Shown piece after piece: positions 10,269-18,751 of a stretch of 64,000 bases of DNA. Position 1 is the stretch's first letter. Every line of letters starts with the position of its first letter. Position numbers and translations under genes: made by a program. The notes beneath the pieces were generated by a model. It was not told where the DNA came from. It made no database searches and saw only the letters and a program-made list of their open reading frames with translations. Location: assembly GCA_963784895.1 (NCBI GenBank), contig CAWATM010000016.1:211703-275702 (forward strand). The letters run 5' to 3'. Origin of the DNA: Gaiellasilicea sp963784895 (GTDB lineage Bacteria; Actinomycetota; Thermoleophilia; Gaiellales; Gaiellaceae).

Positions 10269-11495
10269 GTGCCGAAGCTGCTGCTCCGCGACCTGCGCCA
10301 GGTCGTCAGCCCCTCGGGCCGGGGTGCGCCGCTGCGCGGGGCGTCCCTCGGCGAGCTCGACCTGATCGAGGACGGCTACGTCCTCTGCGACGGCGCCCGG
10401 ATCGAGGCGGTCGGGCTGATGACCGACCTGGCGCTGCCCGACGAGGACGTGGTCGAGCTCGACGGCCGCGGGCTCTGCGCGATCCCGGGCCTCGTCGACT
10501 GCCACACGCATCCGGCGTTCGGCGGCGATCGAGTCGACGAGTTCTCGCTCCGTGCAGGCGGCGCGGGCTACGAGGAGCTGCACGCGGCCGGCGGCGGCAT
10601 CCTCTCGACCGTGCGCGCGACGCGCGCCGCGGGTGTGGACGGGCTCCGCGACGCCGTCGAGCGCCACCGCGGCTGGATGCTGCACGCGGGAACGACCACG
10701 TTCGAAGGCAAGTCCGGCTACGGGCTCGACCGGGAGACCGAGCTCGACTCGCTGCGGGCGATTCGGGACGCCGGCGGTATCGCGACCTTCCTCGGCGCGC
10801 ACTCGACGCCGCCGGAGTTCGACGACGCCGACGCGTACCTCGACTTCCTCCTCGCGGAGGTTCTTCCCGAGGCGGCGCCGCTGGCCGAGGCGGCGGACGT
10901 CTTCCTCGAGCGCGGGGCTTTCGACGCCGAGCAGGCCCGCCGCTACCTGGAGGCGAGCCTCGAGCACGGCCTCGCCCTCCGCCTCCACGGCGACCAGTTC
11001 ACCGAGTCGGGCGCGGTCCGGCTCGGGATCGAACTCGGCGCCCGCTCGGTCGACCACCTGGAAGCGACCGGGCCTGAAGGCATCGCGGCGCTCGCCGCGA
11101 GCGATGTCACCGGCGTCCTGCTTCCCGCGAGCGCGCTCTTCCTGAGCCGACCGATGCCGCCGGGCCGCGCGCTCGTCGACGCCGGCGCCGCCGTCGCGCT
11201 CGCGACCGACTTCAACCCCGGCAGCGCCTTCTGCGAGAGCCTGCCGGTGGTGATGTCGCTCGCGTGCACGCAGTTGACGCTGAGCCCGGCCGAGGCGCTT
11301 GCCGCGTGCACCGTCAACGCGGCGCACGTCCTCGGCCGCGCCGACCGCAGCGGGCGAATCGCCCCCGGCTACACCGCCGACCTCGTCCTGCTCGACACAC
11401 CCGACTGGCGCTACGTCGCGTATCACCTCGCCGGCGACGTGATCGCGACCGTGGTCAAGGACGGCGCCGTCGCCGTCGGTCGAGCGGCATACTGA
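10269..11495 (+). CDS. hutI: imidazolonepropionase
   Basis: 408 residues, amidohydrolase fold. Metal-site signatures are CHTHPAFGG (about residue 79) and later His and Asp ligands in LHGDQF and ATDFNPG. It opens the imidazolone ring to give formiminoglutamate, the substrate of ftcD upstream. The GTG start is 1 nt after the hutU stop. Confidence 0.93.
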   Translation: MPKLLLRDLRQVVSPSGRGAPLRGASLGELDLIEDGYVLCDGARIEAVGLMTDLALPDEDVVELDGRGLCAIPGLVDCHTHPAFGGDRVDEFSLRAGGAGYEELHAAGGGILSTVRATRAAGVDGLRDAVERHRGWMLHAGTTTFEGKSGYGLDRETELDSLRAIRDAGGIATFLGAHSTPPEFDDADAYLDFLLAEVLPEAAPLAEAADVFLERGAFDAEQARRYLEASLEHGLALRLHGDQFTESGAVRLGIELGARSVDHLEATGPEGIAALAASDVTGVLLPASALFLSRPMPPGRALVDAGAAVALATDFNPGSAFCESLPVVMSLACTQLTLSPAEALAACTVNAAHVLGRADRSGRIAPGYTADLVLLDTPDWRYVAYHLAGDVIATVVKDGAVAVGRAAY

Positions 11496-11500
11496 TTCCG

Positions 11501-11914
11501 ATGGCGACCAAGAAGCAGCAGCGCCGCCGGCAGAAGCTGAAGCGGCACGAGTACGAAGAGGTCTATGTCGACGACGACGGCAACGTGCTCCCGCCCGAGG
11601 AGGCAGAGGAGCTCGGCGTCGACGCACCAGCGCGCAAGGCCGAGCGCACGCCGAAGGATCGCCCGACCGGCCGCGCCGGCCGCGCGCTCGAGCCGCCGTC
11701 GTGGCGGAAGACGGCGAAGCGCGGTCTCCTCTTCTTCCCGCTGATGCTGATCACCGTGATGCTGCTCGGACAGGAACTGACGCTCGTGCAGCAGATCTTC
11801 CAGACGATCGTGCTGATGGGTTTCTTCCTCCCGTTCAGCTACTTCATGGACTCGATGATGTGGCGCTCCTACCAGCGCCGCATCGCCCGCACGGGAGCCT
11901 CGAAGAAGCCGTAA
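11501..11914 (+). CDS. small two-helix membrane protein
   Basis: 137 residues. The N-terminal half is soluble and highly charged, with a KKQQRRRQKLKRHEYEEV start and an acidic stretch at about 20-40. The C-terminal half has two hydrophobic segments (about 72-90 and 97-115). It begins with ATG 5 nt after hutI. The family is not recognised; it may be cotranscribed with hut. Confidence 0.6.
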   Translation: MATKKQQRRRQKLKRHEYEEVYVDDDGNVLPPEEAEELGVDAPARKAERTPKDRPTGRAGRALEPPSWRKTAKRGLLFFPLMLITVMLLGQELTLVQQIFQTIVLMGFFLPFSYFMDSMMWRSYQRRIARTGASKKP

Positions 11915-12016
11915 GGGCGGCGCGCGGCTGCTCGAATTCACGGATCGAGATCAGTGCTCTCCCCGATGAACGGCGTGGGCGCGCGCGTGAGCATCGAGGC
12001 GAAAGGAGGCCTCACG

Positions 12017-12280
12017 ATGACATCCGTCACGCACGAGCCGGTTCGGCGCCAGCAGCTGGCGTGGTGGCAGTTCTTCGGTCCCGACTTCTGGCCGTCGCTG
12101 GCGATCATGGTCATCTGGCTGGCGGTGCTGCTCGATGCGGTCTTCGGACCCGACCTGGTCAGCAACACCGTCGCAGGCGACCATACGACCGTCCCCTCGG
12201 CGATTCTGCTGTCGGCGCCTGCCTTCTTCGCGACCTGGGTCGTTGCGAAGTACGGCTTCCGGCGCAACCGGGACGCCTGA
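12017..12280 (+). CDS. small two-helix membrane protein
   Basis: 87 residues with two hydrophobic stretches (about 20-45 and 55-72) separated by a short polar loop; the C-terminus is basic. The ATG at 12017 is chosen because AAAGGAGG at 12002-12009 is one of the few strong Shine-Dalgarno sites in the window. The family is unknown. Confidence 0.65.
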   Translation: MTSVTHEPVRRQQLAWWQFFGPDFWPSLAIMVIWLAVLLDAVFGPDLVSNTVAGDHTTVPSAILLSAPAFFATWVVAKYGFRRNRDA

Positions 12281-12300
12281 CCGTCGCTCTGCGGGGGCCG

Positions 12301-12636
12301 CTACGCGGCGCTGCCGCGATAGTGGCCCTCGCCGGGCCACGGCGCGAGCAGGAGTAGGATCCGCGCGCCCTCGTCGCTCGCCAGCGAGTGCCGTTCGTCG
12401 GGATCGAAGCGGAAGAGCATCCCTGGTGTCGCGTCGATCGACTCGCCGCCGGCGGCGATCCGCACCTTCCCGTCGAGCACGGTCACCCAGGCGTTCTCCT
12501 TCACCTGATGGTCGCCCATCACTTGTCCGGGGTTGAGGACGATCAGCACCGCGCGCGCCTCGTTGCCCGAGTGGACGACGAGCGGATCCCGCGTCCCGGC
12601 CGGCGCATCGACCTCCATCAGGCTCCAGCTCTGCAC
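12301..12636 (-). CDS. cupin-domain protein
   Basis: About 111 residues, a single cupin barrel. Segments such as LNPGQVMGDHQVKENAWVTV and TPGMLFRFDPDERHSL correspond to the two conserved cupin motifs. The function is unknown; such proteins act as small-molecule sensors or simple metalloenzymes. The start is set at GTG 12636 because TATCCT lies 7 nt upstream; an ATG at 12618 is the alternative. It is divergent from the hydrolase gene. Confidence 0.7.
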   Translation of the reverse strand: MQSWSLMEVDAPAGTRDPLVVHSGNEARAVLIVLNPGQVMGDHQVKENAWVTVLDGKVRIAAGGESIDATPGMLFRFDPDERHSLASDEGARILLLLAPWPGEGHYRGSAA

Positions 12637-12643
12637 AGGGGCA

Positions 12644-12653
12644 AGGATAAACT
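12644..12653. promoter_or_regulatory. overlapping divergent -10 boxes (cupin and MBL-fold gene)
   Basis: Minus strand: TATCCT at 12644-12649, 7 nt before the cupin GTG. Plus strand: TAAACT at 12648-12653, 10 nt before the hydrolase ATG. The two hexamers share two bases. Confidence 0.45.
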
Positions 12654-12663
12654 CATCCGCCTG

Positions 12664-13299
12664 ATGGGGCTCGCCGTCGACCAGCTCTCGCTCGGCCCGA
12701 TCGGGACGAACTGCTACCTCGTCCGCGCCGATCAGGGCGCGACGGACGCCGCCGTGATCGACCCCGGCGACGAGGCCGCAGAGATCGGACGCGCGCTCGA
12801 GTCGCTCGGCGCAGCCTGCGTCGCGATCCTGCTCACCCACAGTCACTACGACCACTTCGGCGCACTCGCCGAGCTGGCCGAGTCGTCCGGCGCGCCCGTC
12901 TGGCTGCCCGAGGGCGAGCTCGACGTCTTCCGCCGGCCGGGCGACTTCTTCCCGGGCGTCACGATGCGCGCCTACGGCGGCGACGCGACCCTCCTCGCCG
13001 GCGGCGAGACGATCGAGGCGGCCGGCATCTCCTTTCGGGTGCTCCACGTCCCGGGCCACTCGCCCGGCCACCTCTCCTACTACGCCGATGGCCATCTGTT
13101 CTCCGGTGATGTGCTGTTCGCTGGCTCGGTCGGACGCACCGACTTGCCCTTCGGCGGTTGGGACACGTTGCTCGAGTCGATCCGCTCGCTCACCGACGCC
13201 TATCCGCCAGAGACGGTCGTGCTCTCCGGGCACGGCCCGGCGACGACGCTCGGCGACGAGCTCGCACGCAACCCGTTCCTGGCCGAGCTTCGCACGTGA
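12664..13299 (+). CDS. MBL-fold metallohydrolase (glyoxalase II-like)
   Basis: 211 residues. The metal motif LTHSHYDHFGAL, the later VPGHSPGHLSYY and LFSGDVLFAGSVGRTDLP, and a C-terminal LSGHGPATT give all the expected zinc ligands of the glyoxalase II/YcbL type. The likely activity is thioester hydrolysis; the substrate is unproved. It sits directly before hisS with a GTGA overlap, a neighbourhood common in Gram-positives. Confidence 0.85.
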   Translation: MGLAVDQLSLGPIGTNCYLVRADQGATDAAVIDPGDEAAEIGRALESLGAACVAILLTHSHYDHFGALAELAESSGAPVWLPEGELDVFRRPGDFFPGVTMRAYGGDATLLAGGETIEAAGISFRVLHVPGHSPGHLSYYADGHLFSGDVLFAGSVGRTDLPFGGWDTLLESIRSLTDAYPPETVVLSGHGPATTLGDELARNPFLAELRT

Positions 13300-14534
13300 C
13301 CAAGATCGAGCGGCCGCGGGGCACGCACGACATCCTCCCGTCCGAGCAACCTCTCTGGCGGCGCGTCACCGGCGAGATCGAACGGCTGACGGCGCTCTAC
13401 GGCTACCGGCCGATCCAGACACCGCTCTTCGAGGACACGGATCTCTTCCTGCGCACGTCCGGGCAGGGCTCCGACGTCGTCCAGAAAGAGATGTACACCT
13501 TCGCCGACCGCTCCGACCGCTCGCTGACGCTGCGCCCGGAAGGGACGGCGCCGATCTGCCGCGCTTACGTGGAGCACGGCCTGCACCGCGAGCCGCAGCC
13601 GCAGAAGCTCTACACGATCGGGCCGATGTACCGGTACGGCGCCCCCGGTCGCGGCCGCTATCGCGAGCACTGGCAGCTGTCGGTCGAGGCGATCGGCACC
13701 GACGACCCCGCGATCGATGCGGAGATCATCCAGCTCTACGACACGCTTCTGCACCGGCTCGGAATCGCGAGCTACCGGCTCGAGCTGAACTCGATCGGCT
13801 GCCGCGAATGCCGCCCCGCGTACGTCGAGCAGCTGACGGCGTGGCTCAGGAGCATGAGGCCCAGCTTCGGCGAGGAGGCGCGGGCGAAGCTGCGGACGAG
13901 CCCGCTCCGCGTCTTCGACGTCAAGGACGAGCGCACGCGCGCGCTGCTCGAGGACGCGCCGAAGATCGGCGACTCGCTCTGCGAGGCGTGCCGCAACCAC
14001 TTCGCAGCCGTCCGCGCCGACCTCGACGCGACCGGCGTTGCCTACGACCTCGTGCCGACCCTCGTCCGCGGGCTCGACTACTACTCGCGCACGACCTGGG
14101 AGTTCATCGGCCCGATGGACAACGAGAACTCGACCATCTCCGGCGGCGGCCGCTACGACTACCTCGTCGAGGAGATCGGGGGGCCGGCGACGCCGGGCGT
14201 GGGCTTCGGCGCCGGGATCGAGCGGCTGTTGATTGCGATCGAGGACGAGGGCGTCGGCGACGCCGCCGCCCCAGCCGTCGACGTCTTCGTCGCCGTCGAG
14301 CCCGGCGCGCCGCGCGAGCTCGTGCCGCCGCTCCTGCAGGGCCTGCGCGAGGCCGGCGTCGCGGCAGACACCGACTACGCCGGCCGCTCGCTCAAGGGTC
14401 AACTGACGCAGGCGGGGCGCTCCGGTGCGTCCACGACGGTGATCGTCCGCTCCGGAGACGCGCTGATCCGCCGGCAGGGGGCGCAGGACGAACCGGTCGC
14501 CCACGGGGACGTTCTCGGCACACTGTCGCGATGA
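13296..14534 (+). CDS. hisS: histidine-tRNA ligase
   Basis: 412 residues. Class II synthetase with the N-terminal PRGTHDILP, motif 2 (LRPEGTAPICRAY) and the histidine-specific GLDYYSRTTWEF and GGGRYDYL motifs. The C-terminal anticodon-binding domain starts at about residue 330. The GTG start overlaps the previous stop, and the stop overlaps the aspS start (ATGA). Confidence 0.95.
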   Translation: MTKIERPRGTHDILPSEQPLWRRVTGEIERLTALYGYRPIQTPLFEDTDLFLRTSGQGSDVVQKEMYTFADRSDRSLTLRPEGTAPICRAYVEHGLHREPQPQKLYTIGPMYRYGAPGRGRYREHWQLSVEAIGTDDPAIDAEIIQLYDTLLHRLGIASYRLELNSIGCRECRPAYVEQLTAWLRSMRPSFGEEARAKLRTSPLRVFDVKDERTRALLEDAPKIGDSLCEACRNHFAAVRADLDATGVAYDLVPTLVRGLDYYSRTTWEFIGPMDNENSTISGGGRYDYLVEEIGGPATPGVGFGAGIERLLIAIEDEGVGDAAAPAVDVFVAVEPGAPRELVPPLLQGLREAGVAADTDYAGRSLKGQLTQAGRSGASTTVIVRSGDALIRRQGAQDEPVAHGDVLGTLSR

Positions 14535-16264
14535 CGACGTGGCGCACGCACATGGCCGGCGAGCCGACCAAGGAGCTCGTCGGCGGAAAGCTGACCCTGT
14601 CCGGCTGGGTCGCGCGGCGCCGCGATCACGGCGGGCTGATCTTCGTCGACCTTCGCGATCGCAGCGGGATCACGCAGCTCGTGATCAACCCGGAGCTCGC
14701 GCCCGAGGCTGCCGAGCTGGCGCACCAGATCCGGAACGAGTTCGTGCTGCGCGCCGAGGGCACCCTCGTCGCGCGCAGCGCCGAGACCGTCAACCCGAGC
14801 ATGCCAACCGGCGAGGTCGAGCTGCAGGTCGAGACGCTCGAGATCGTCAGCCGCTCGACGCCGCTGCCGTTTCAGCTCGACGAGGAGAACGTCGACGAGA
14901 CGCTGCGCCTGCGCAACCGGTGGCTCGATCTGCGGCGCGAGAAGCTGCAGCGGAACATCACCCTGCGCGCGCAGATGGTCGGGATCATCCGGCGCGAGAT
15001 GGAGGCCGCCGGCTTCCTCGACATCCAGACGCCGATCCTGTTCAAGCCGACGCCCGAGGGCGCCCGCGACTTCGTCGTCCCCGCGCGCCTGCAGCCGGGA
15101 CGCTTCTACGCGCTGCCGCAGAGCCCGCAGATCCTGAAGCAGCTGACGATGGTGGCCGGCTTCGACCGCTACTACCAGATCGCCATCTGCTTCCGGGACG
15201 AGGATCTGCGCGCCGACCGCGTCCAGGAGCTCACCCAGCTGGACGTCGAGATGAGCTTCCCCGACCAGGAGTTCCTCTACGCGACGATGGAGCGGATGTA
15301 TGCGCGGATCTGGCGCGAGTGCCTCGGAATCGAGATCGAGACGCCGTTCCCGCGCATGACCTTCGCCGAGGCCGACCGGCGTTACGGGACCGACAAGCCG
15401 GACACGCGCTTCGAGCTCGAGCTCGAGGATGCGACCGAGGTGACGCGGAGCTCGGAGTTCGGCATCTTCAAGAGCGTCGAAGCCGTCCGCTTCCTGCGCG
15501 TGCCCCAGGAGCTCAGCCGCGGCGACCTCGCCAAGCTCGAGGAGCTGGCGAAGGAGTGGGGGGCGAAGGGGCTCGCCTACCTCGTCTACGACGAGGAGGG
15601 GGAGGTGCGCTCGCCGATTGCGAAGTTCCTCTCCGAGCCGGAGCTGGCGCAGTTCCGCAGCGACCCGGGCTCGACCGTCCTCTTCGCGGCGGACACGTGG
15701 CCGGCGACGTCCCGCGTGCTCGGCGCGCTGCGCAGCCACCTCGGCCGCGAGCTCGGCCTGATCGACGAGGAGACGTTTACCTTCCTCTGGGTCTACGACT
15801 TCCCGATGTTCGAGCGCGACGAGGACGCGGGGCGCTGGACGGCGGTGCACCACCCGTTCACGCGGCCGACGGACGACTCGAAGGCGGGCTTCGGCGACGA
15901 CCCCGAGCACGCGCTCGCCCACGCCTACGACCTGATCGTCAACGGCAACGAGCTCGGCGGGGGAAGCTTCAGGATCCACGAGCCCGAGATCCAGGCGCGG
16001 GTGTTCGAGCTGCTCGGGATGACCGAGGCCGAACAGCGGTCGAGGTTCGGCTTCCTGCTCGATGCGCTCGCGATGGGTGCGCCGCCGATGGGCGGGATCG
16101 CGCTCGGGATCGACCGGATGACGATGGTGCTCGCCGGCGAGCCGAACCTGCGCGACGTGATCGCGTTCCCGAAGAACCAGGCCGGCGTCGACCCGATGAG
16201 CGGGGCGCCGTCCGAGGTGACGCAGGAACAGCTCGACGAGCTCGGAATACAGCTCGTCGAGTAA
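14531..16264 (+). CDS. aspS: aspartate-tRNA (Asp/Asn) ligase
   Basis: 577 residues, bacterial type with an N-terminal OB-fold (about 1-110), class II core and the inserted GAD domain (about 300-410). Motifs include QSPQILKQL, FRDEDLRADR and, at the C-terminus, GIALGIDRMTMVL. In genomes lacking asparaginyl-tRNA synthetase it also charges tRNA-Asn; that cannot be decided here. hisS-aspS pairing is widespread. Confidence 0.96.
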   Translation: MTTWRTHMAGEPTKELVGGKLTLSGWVARRRDHGGLIFVDLRDRSGITQLVINPELAPEAAELAHQIRNEFVLRAEGTLVARSAETVNPSMPTGEVELQVETLEIVSRSTPLPFQLDEENVDETLRLRNRWLDLRREKLQRNITLRAQMVGIIRREMEAAGFLDIQTPILFKPTPEGARDFVVPARLQPGRFYALPQSPQILKQLTMVAGFDRYYQIAICFRDEDLRADRVQELTQLDVEMSFPDQEFLYATMERMYARIWRECLGIEIETPFPRMTFAEADRRYGTDKPDTRFELELEDATEVTRSSEFGIFKSVEAVRFLRVPQELSRGDLAKLEELAKEWGAKGLAYLVYDEEGEVRSPIAKFLSEPELAQFRSDPGSTVLFAADTWPATSRVLGALRSHLGRELGLIDEETFTFLWVYDFPMFERDEDAGRWTAVHHPFTRPTDDSKAGFGDDPEHALAHAYDLIVNGNELGGGSFRIHEPEIQARVFELLGMTEAEQRSRFGFLLDALAMGAPPMGGIALGIDRMTMVLAGEPNLRDVIAFPKNQAGVDPMSGAPSEVTQEQLDELGIQLVE

Positions 16265-16281
16265 CCGATTGAAGTTTTTCG

Positions 16282-16308
16282 TTCGACAGCCGATGAAGAC
16301 GGCATACT
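16282..16308 (+). promoter_or_regulatory. possible promoter of the coiled-coil gene
   Basis: TTCGAC at 16282-16287 and CATACT at 16303-16308, spaced 15 bp, which is short. The 95-bp gap after aspS is otherwise featureless. The gene has a Shine-Dalgarno-like GAAGG just before its ATG. Confidence 0.3.
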
Positions 16309-16359
16309 TCCGGCGAGCCGCGCCGCGGCCCGCCCAGCGAACCGAGAAAGCGAAGGGCC

Positions 16360-17244
16360 ATGTCGTCAGGTGAGTCAGAGCGTTCGTCCGCGGGGCTGAC
16401 CGCGCTTCCGAATCTGGAACAGCTGCGCTCCGGCGACGGCTACGAGGAGCAGAGCGTCCGCGAGGCGTTCGACGCCTTCCGCCGCCACACCGCCCAGCTT
16501 CAGGCGCAGTTGCGGGTGCTCCAGGCCGCGCGCAGGACCGTGGACGGCGGGGCGACCGGCCACGCCGTGCGGATGGACTCGCTTCACCTGATCCGAGCCG
16601 CCGCCGAGTTCGCCGACACACTCGAGCGCGACGCGCAGGCGGCGTCGGCCTCGCAGCTGCAGCGGACCGAGGAGGAGGTCCGGGCGAAGCAGCACGCGCT
16701 GCAGGAGCGTGAGGCGGAGATCGAGCGTTATCGCACCGAGTCGGAGCGCCAGCGCGCCGAGATCGTGAACGCGGCGAAGGCAGAGTCGCGCGACCTCCTG
16801 ACGAAGTCGAAGGCGGACGCCACACGCGAGCTGCGTGAGGCGGAGACCCGCGGCAACCGGCTGCTCGAGCAGTCGCGTCACCAGGCCACCGAGCTGACGA
16901 ACTCGGCCCGGGCCGAGGTCGAGCAGACGCTCGAGTGGGCCCGGGCCCAGGCGACGGCGGTGATGGCGCGCGCGCAGAAGGGCGCCGAGCAGCTGCTGGC
17001 GGCCGCGGGACTCGGCGAGCCTGCGATCGCCCAGGTCGTCCAGTCGATCATGGAGGCGAACGAGAGCGAGATCGCGCGCAGCGCCACACCGGCACCGACA
17101 CGTCCCGCCGCTGCGCCACCCGCGGCGGAGCCGGAGCCCCAGGTGGACGACGAGCCGCCCGCGCCCCCCGTGACGCCGACCGCCGACGCCGAAGTGGCGC
17201 AGGAGGAACCGGCGGAGGACGGGGAGCCCGAGCCCGAGAAGTAG
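16360..17244 (+). CDS. long coiled-coil protein, DivIVA-like
   Basis: 294 residues. A short N-terminal segment with GYEEQSVREAFDAFRR resembles the DivIVA membrane-targeting domain. It is followed by a long coiled coil rich in Ala, Glu, Arg and Gln (about 40-220) and then a Pro/Glu/Ala-rich disordered tail. It could organise the cell pole or septum, but the identification is weak. It is followed by a membrane protein and a secreted DPBB protein, suggesting an envelope-related cluster. Confidence 0.6.
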   Translation: MSSGESERSSAGLTALPNLEQLRSGDGYEEQSVREAFDAFRRHTAQLQAQLRVLQAARRTVDGGATGHAVRMDSLHLIRAAAEFADTLERDAQAASASQLQRTEEEVRAKQHALQEREAEIERYRTESERQRAEIVNAAKAESRDLLTKSKADATRELREAETRGNRLLEQSRHQATELTNSARAEVEQTLEWARAQATAVMARAQKGAEQLLAAAGLGEPAIAQVVQSIMEANESEIARSATPAPTRPAAAPPAAEPEPQVDDEPPAPPVTPTADAEVAQEEPAEDGEPEPEK

Positions 17245-17253
17245 GCGGCCGCC

Positions 17254-18006
17254 GTGCTCGGTCGCCTCTGGCCTCGCTTCGCGCTCGAAGCGTTCTTCCT
17301 GATTGCAGTCGCCCTCGCCGCGGGGCTCCTGGACCTCTCGGTCGCCGCGGTCGTCGTCGTGATGGCGGCCGCCTACCTGCTGACGGTGGCGTTGGAGCTC
17401 TTCTCCTGGCGGACGCGGCGCTCGCGCCGCTCTCCCGGTGCGGCAGCGGCCGTCGAAGAGTTGCCGGTGCACGAGCCTCCGAACGCGATCGTCACCGTGC
17501 GCGCGGGCGACCGGCCGCCCCGGCCCGAGGAGGACGAGATGTGGCTCGATCAGCTCGCTGTGCCCGACGAGGACGCAGGGTCGAACCCCGCCCCGACCGC
17601 CGAGCCGCAGCCCGCGGAGCCACAGCCGGACGTGGCCCCGGAGCCGGAACCGGTGTCAGAACCGGAGCCGGAGCCCGAGCCGGAGTCCATCTCGCCGCAG
17701 CTCGTCGCGATGGCCGAGCCGGAGCCCGAGCCCGAACGCGAACCGGAGCCCGTCCGCGAGCCAGAGCCAGAGCGAGAGCCCGTCGCGACGCTGCCTCTGC
17801 CCGCCCAGGCCCGGGAGTGGAACCTCTGGGAGCTCGAGCGCCTGACGCGTGAACAGGGCGGCGGCGATCCGGCGCGCGACGACGAATGGGGGTACCTCGT
17901 CGTCTACCTGCGCGACTTCGCACGGCCAGACGGCACCCTCCCGGCCGAGTTCGACGACCTCGTCCGCGAATCGTTCGGCGAGCTGATCGCCACCCGCGCA
18001 CGGTGA
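17254..18006 (+). CDS. membrane protein with Glu-Pro repeat linker
   Basis: 250 residues. Two N-terminal membrane helices (about 9-50) and a basic RRSRR stop-transfer precede a long cytoplasmic or surface linker of EPEPEP-type repeats (about 110-190). A short folded C-terminal part (about 195-250) contains WNLWELERL and DDEWGYLVVYLRDF. The family is unknown. GTG start; the stop overlaps the next start (GTGA). Confidence 0.65.
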   Translation: MLGRLWPRFALEAFFLIAVALAAGLLDLSVAAVVVVMAAAYLLTVALELFSWRTRRSRRSPGAAAAVEELPVHEPPNAIVTVRAGDRPPRPEEDEMWLDQLAVPDEDAGSNPAPTAEPQPAEPQPDVAPEPEPVSEPEPEPEPESISPQLVAMAEPEPEPEREPEPVREPEPEREPVATLPLPAQAREWNLWELERLTREQGGGDPARDDEWGYLVVYLRDFARPDGTLPAEFDDLVRESFGELIATRAR

Positions 18007-18428
18007 CACTCGGCGTGCTGCAGCGGGCGGTGGCACTTGCCGCCGTCGCACTTCTCGCCGCCGTCGCGGCCCTGGCGCTGAGCCGCGAGACGGACGGCGA
18101 TGCCCCGGCTCAGGGTGAGGCGAGCCCGATCACGGTGGCCGAAACGGGCTGGTACACCGCGCTCGCCGGTTCGCGCGGCGCGCCGCGCGACGCCGAGCGC
18201 ACGACCTGCCGGAGCGTGCTCACGCCGCGCTCGCTCGGCGTCTCGCATCCCGTGCTCCCGTGCGGCGTCAAGATCTACATCGCCTACGGCGGCACCGAGC
18301 TTCTGACCGAGGTGATCGACGGCCGGCTGAAGCGCCAGGGCCGCCAGTTCGAGCTGACCGAGGCGCTCGCGCAGCGGCTCGGCATCGACGGCACCCAGCA
18401 GGTCCGCTGGCGCTTCGCGCGCGCCTAG
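18003..18428 (+). CDS. secreted RlpA-like double-psi beta-barrel protein
   Basis: 141 residues. An N-terminal hydrophobic segment (about 8-26) serves as signal peptide or anchor. The remainder shows the DPBB pattern: a GWYTALAGSRGA start, two cysteines in CRSVLTP and LPCGVKIYIAY that could form a disulfide, and VIDGRLKRQGRQFELTEALA followed by a Gly at the barrel end. Members bind or cleave peptidoglycan; the RlpA catalytic Asp-Gly region is only partly conserved, so activity is uncertain. Confidence 0.6.
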   Translation: MTLGVLQRAVALAAVALLAAVAALALSRETDGDAPAQGEASPITVAETGWYTALAGSRGAPRDAERTTCRSVLTPRSLGVSHPVLPCGVKIYIAYGGTELLTEVIDGRLKRQGRQFELTEALAQRLGIDGTQQVRWRFARA

Positions 18429-18430
18429 CT

Positions 18431-18454
18431 GCGCAAACCCCTGAAAGGGGCCGC
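18431..18454 (+). repeat. GCGC-AA-CCCCTGAA motif, copy A
   Basis: GCGCAAACCCCTGAAAGGGG right after the DPBB gene. It matches a second copy at 18683-18706 beyond the RNA gene and two inverted copies at 6983-7000 and 28907-28927. Confidence 0.4.
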
Positions 18455-18482
18455 TCTGCCTCCCCGGCGGTCACGCCACAGT

Positions 18483-18488
18483 TAGACT
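18483..18488 (+). promoter_or_regulatory. -10 box TAGACT for the structured RNA
   Basis: TAGACT places a transcription start near 18495, immediately before the 5' strand of the closing stem of the RNA. Confidence 0.45.
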
Positions 18489-18494
18489 TCGACA

Positions 18495-18650
18495 GCTCGA
18501 CCCTGTACGTGGCCTTGCGCGTAAACGTGAACCAACGCTCACGTGAAGGGAGCCTGGGTCCGGTCTAGACCTCACCCGTCGACGTCCGGCACGGCACCCA
18601 CCTGCTAAGGCAGGTTCGCATCGGCGCAAGGAAACACGGCAGGGTCAGGG
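18495..18650 (+). ncRNA. ssrS: structured RNA, probable 6S RNA
   Basis: The 323-bp gap between the DPBB gene and mnmA has no ORF but folds well. The ends pair as GACCCTG (18499-18505) with CAGGGTC (18640-18646), CGTG (18508-18511) with CACG (18635-18638), and CCTTGCGC (18513-18520) with GCGCAAGG (18624-18631). Inside are hairpins ACGTGA/TCACGT and ACCTGC/GCAGGT in a CACCCACCTGC...GCAGGTTCGC context. A long closing stem around a central open region is the 6S architecture. In Bacillus subtilis the 6S-1 gene lies just after hisS-aspS and before trmU (mnmA) and alaS, the same order as here. Exact ends are inferred. Confidence 0.55.
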
Positions 18651-18682
18651 CACCTTCTTATTTGCGGGAGCAGATCCCGATC

Positions 18683-18717
18683 GCGCGAAGACCCCTGAAG
18701 GGCCGCCTTCGGCGGCC
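18683..18717 (+). terminator. GC hairpin with motif copy B, end of RNA gene
   Basis: GCGCGAAGACCCCTGAAGGG (copy B) runs into GGCCGCC/GGCGGCC with a TTC loop (18701-18717). It may end the RNA transcript or, read on the other strand, form the same hairpin-plus-TCAGGGGT arrangement seen after BON and aroKB. Confidence 0.4.
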
Positions 18718-18739
18718 GGGTTCACCCGTGTTTCGTCGC

Positions 18740-18745
18740 TAGGCT
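18740..18745 (+). promoter_or_regulatory. -10 box TAGGCT, leaderless promoter of mnmA
   Basis: TAGGCT, 6-nt spacer, ATG at 18752; no Shine-Dalgarno. Confidence 0.55.
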
Positions 18746-18751
18746 GATCCG

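Noticed and set aside
17590..17780. Tandem DNA repeat in the EP-rich region
   Set aside because: The repetition is at the protein level (Glu-Pro codons) with variable codons; not a clean nucleotide repeat or CRISPR-like array.
18495..18650. tmRNA, RNase P RNA or SRP RNA
   Set aside because: No tRNA-like ends or tag ORF, too short for RNase P, and no GGAAGCA-type SRP apical motif; 6S architecture and synteny fit better.
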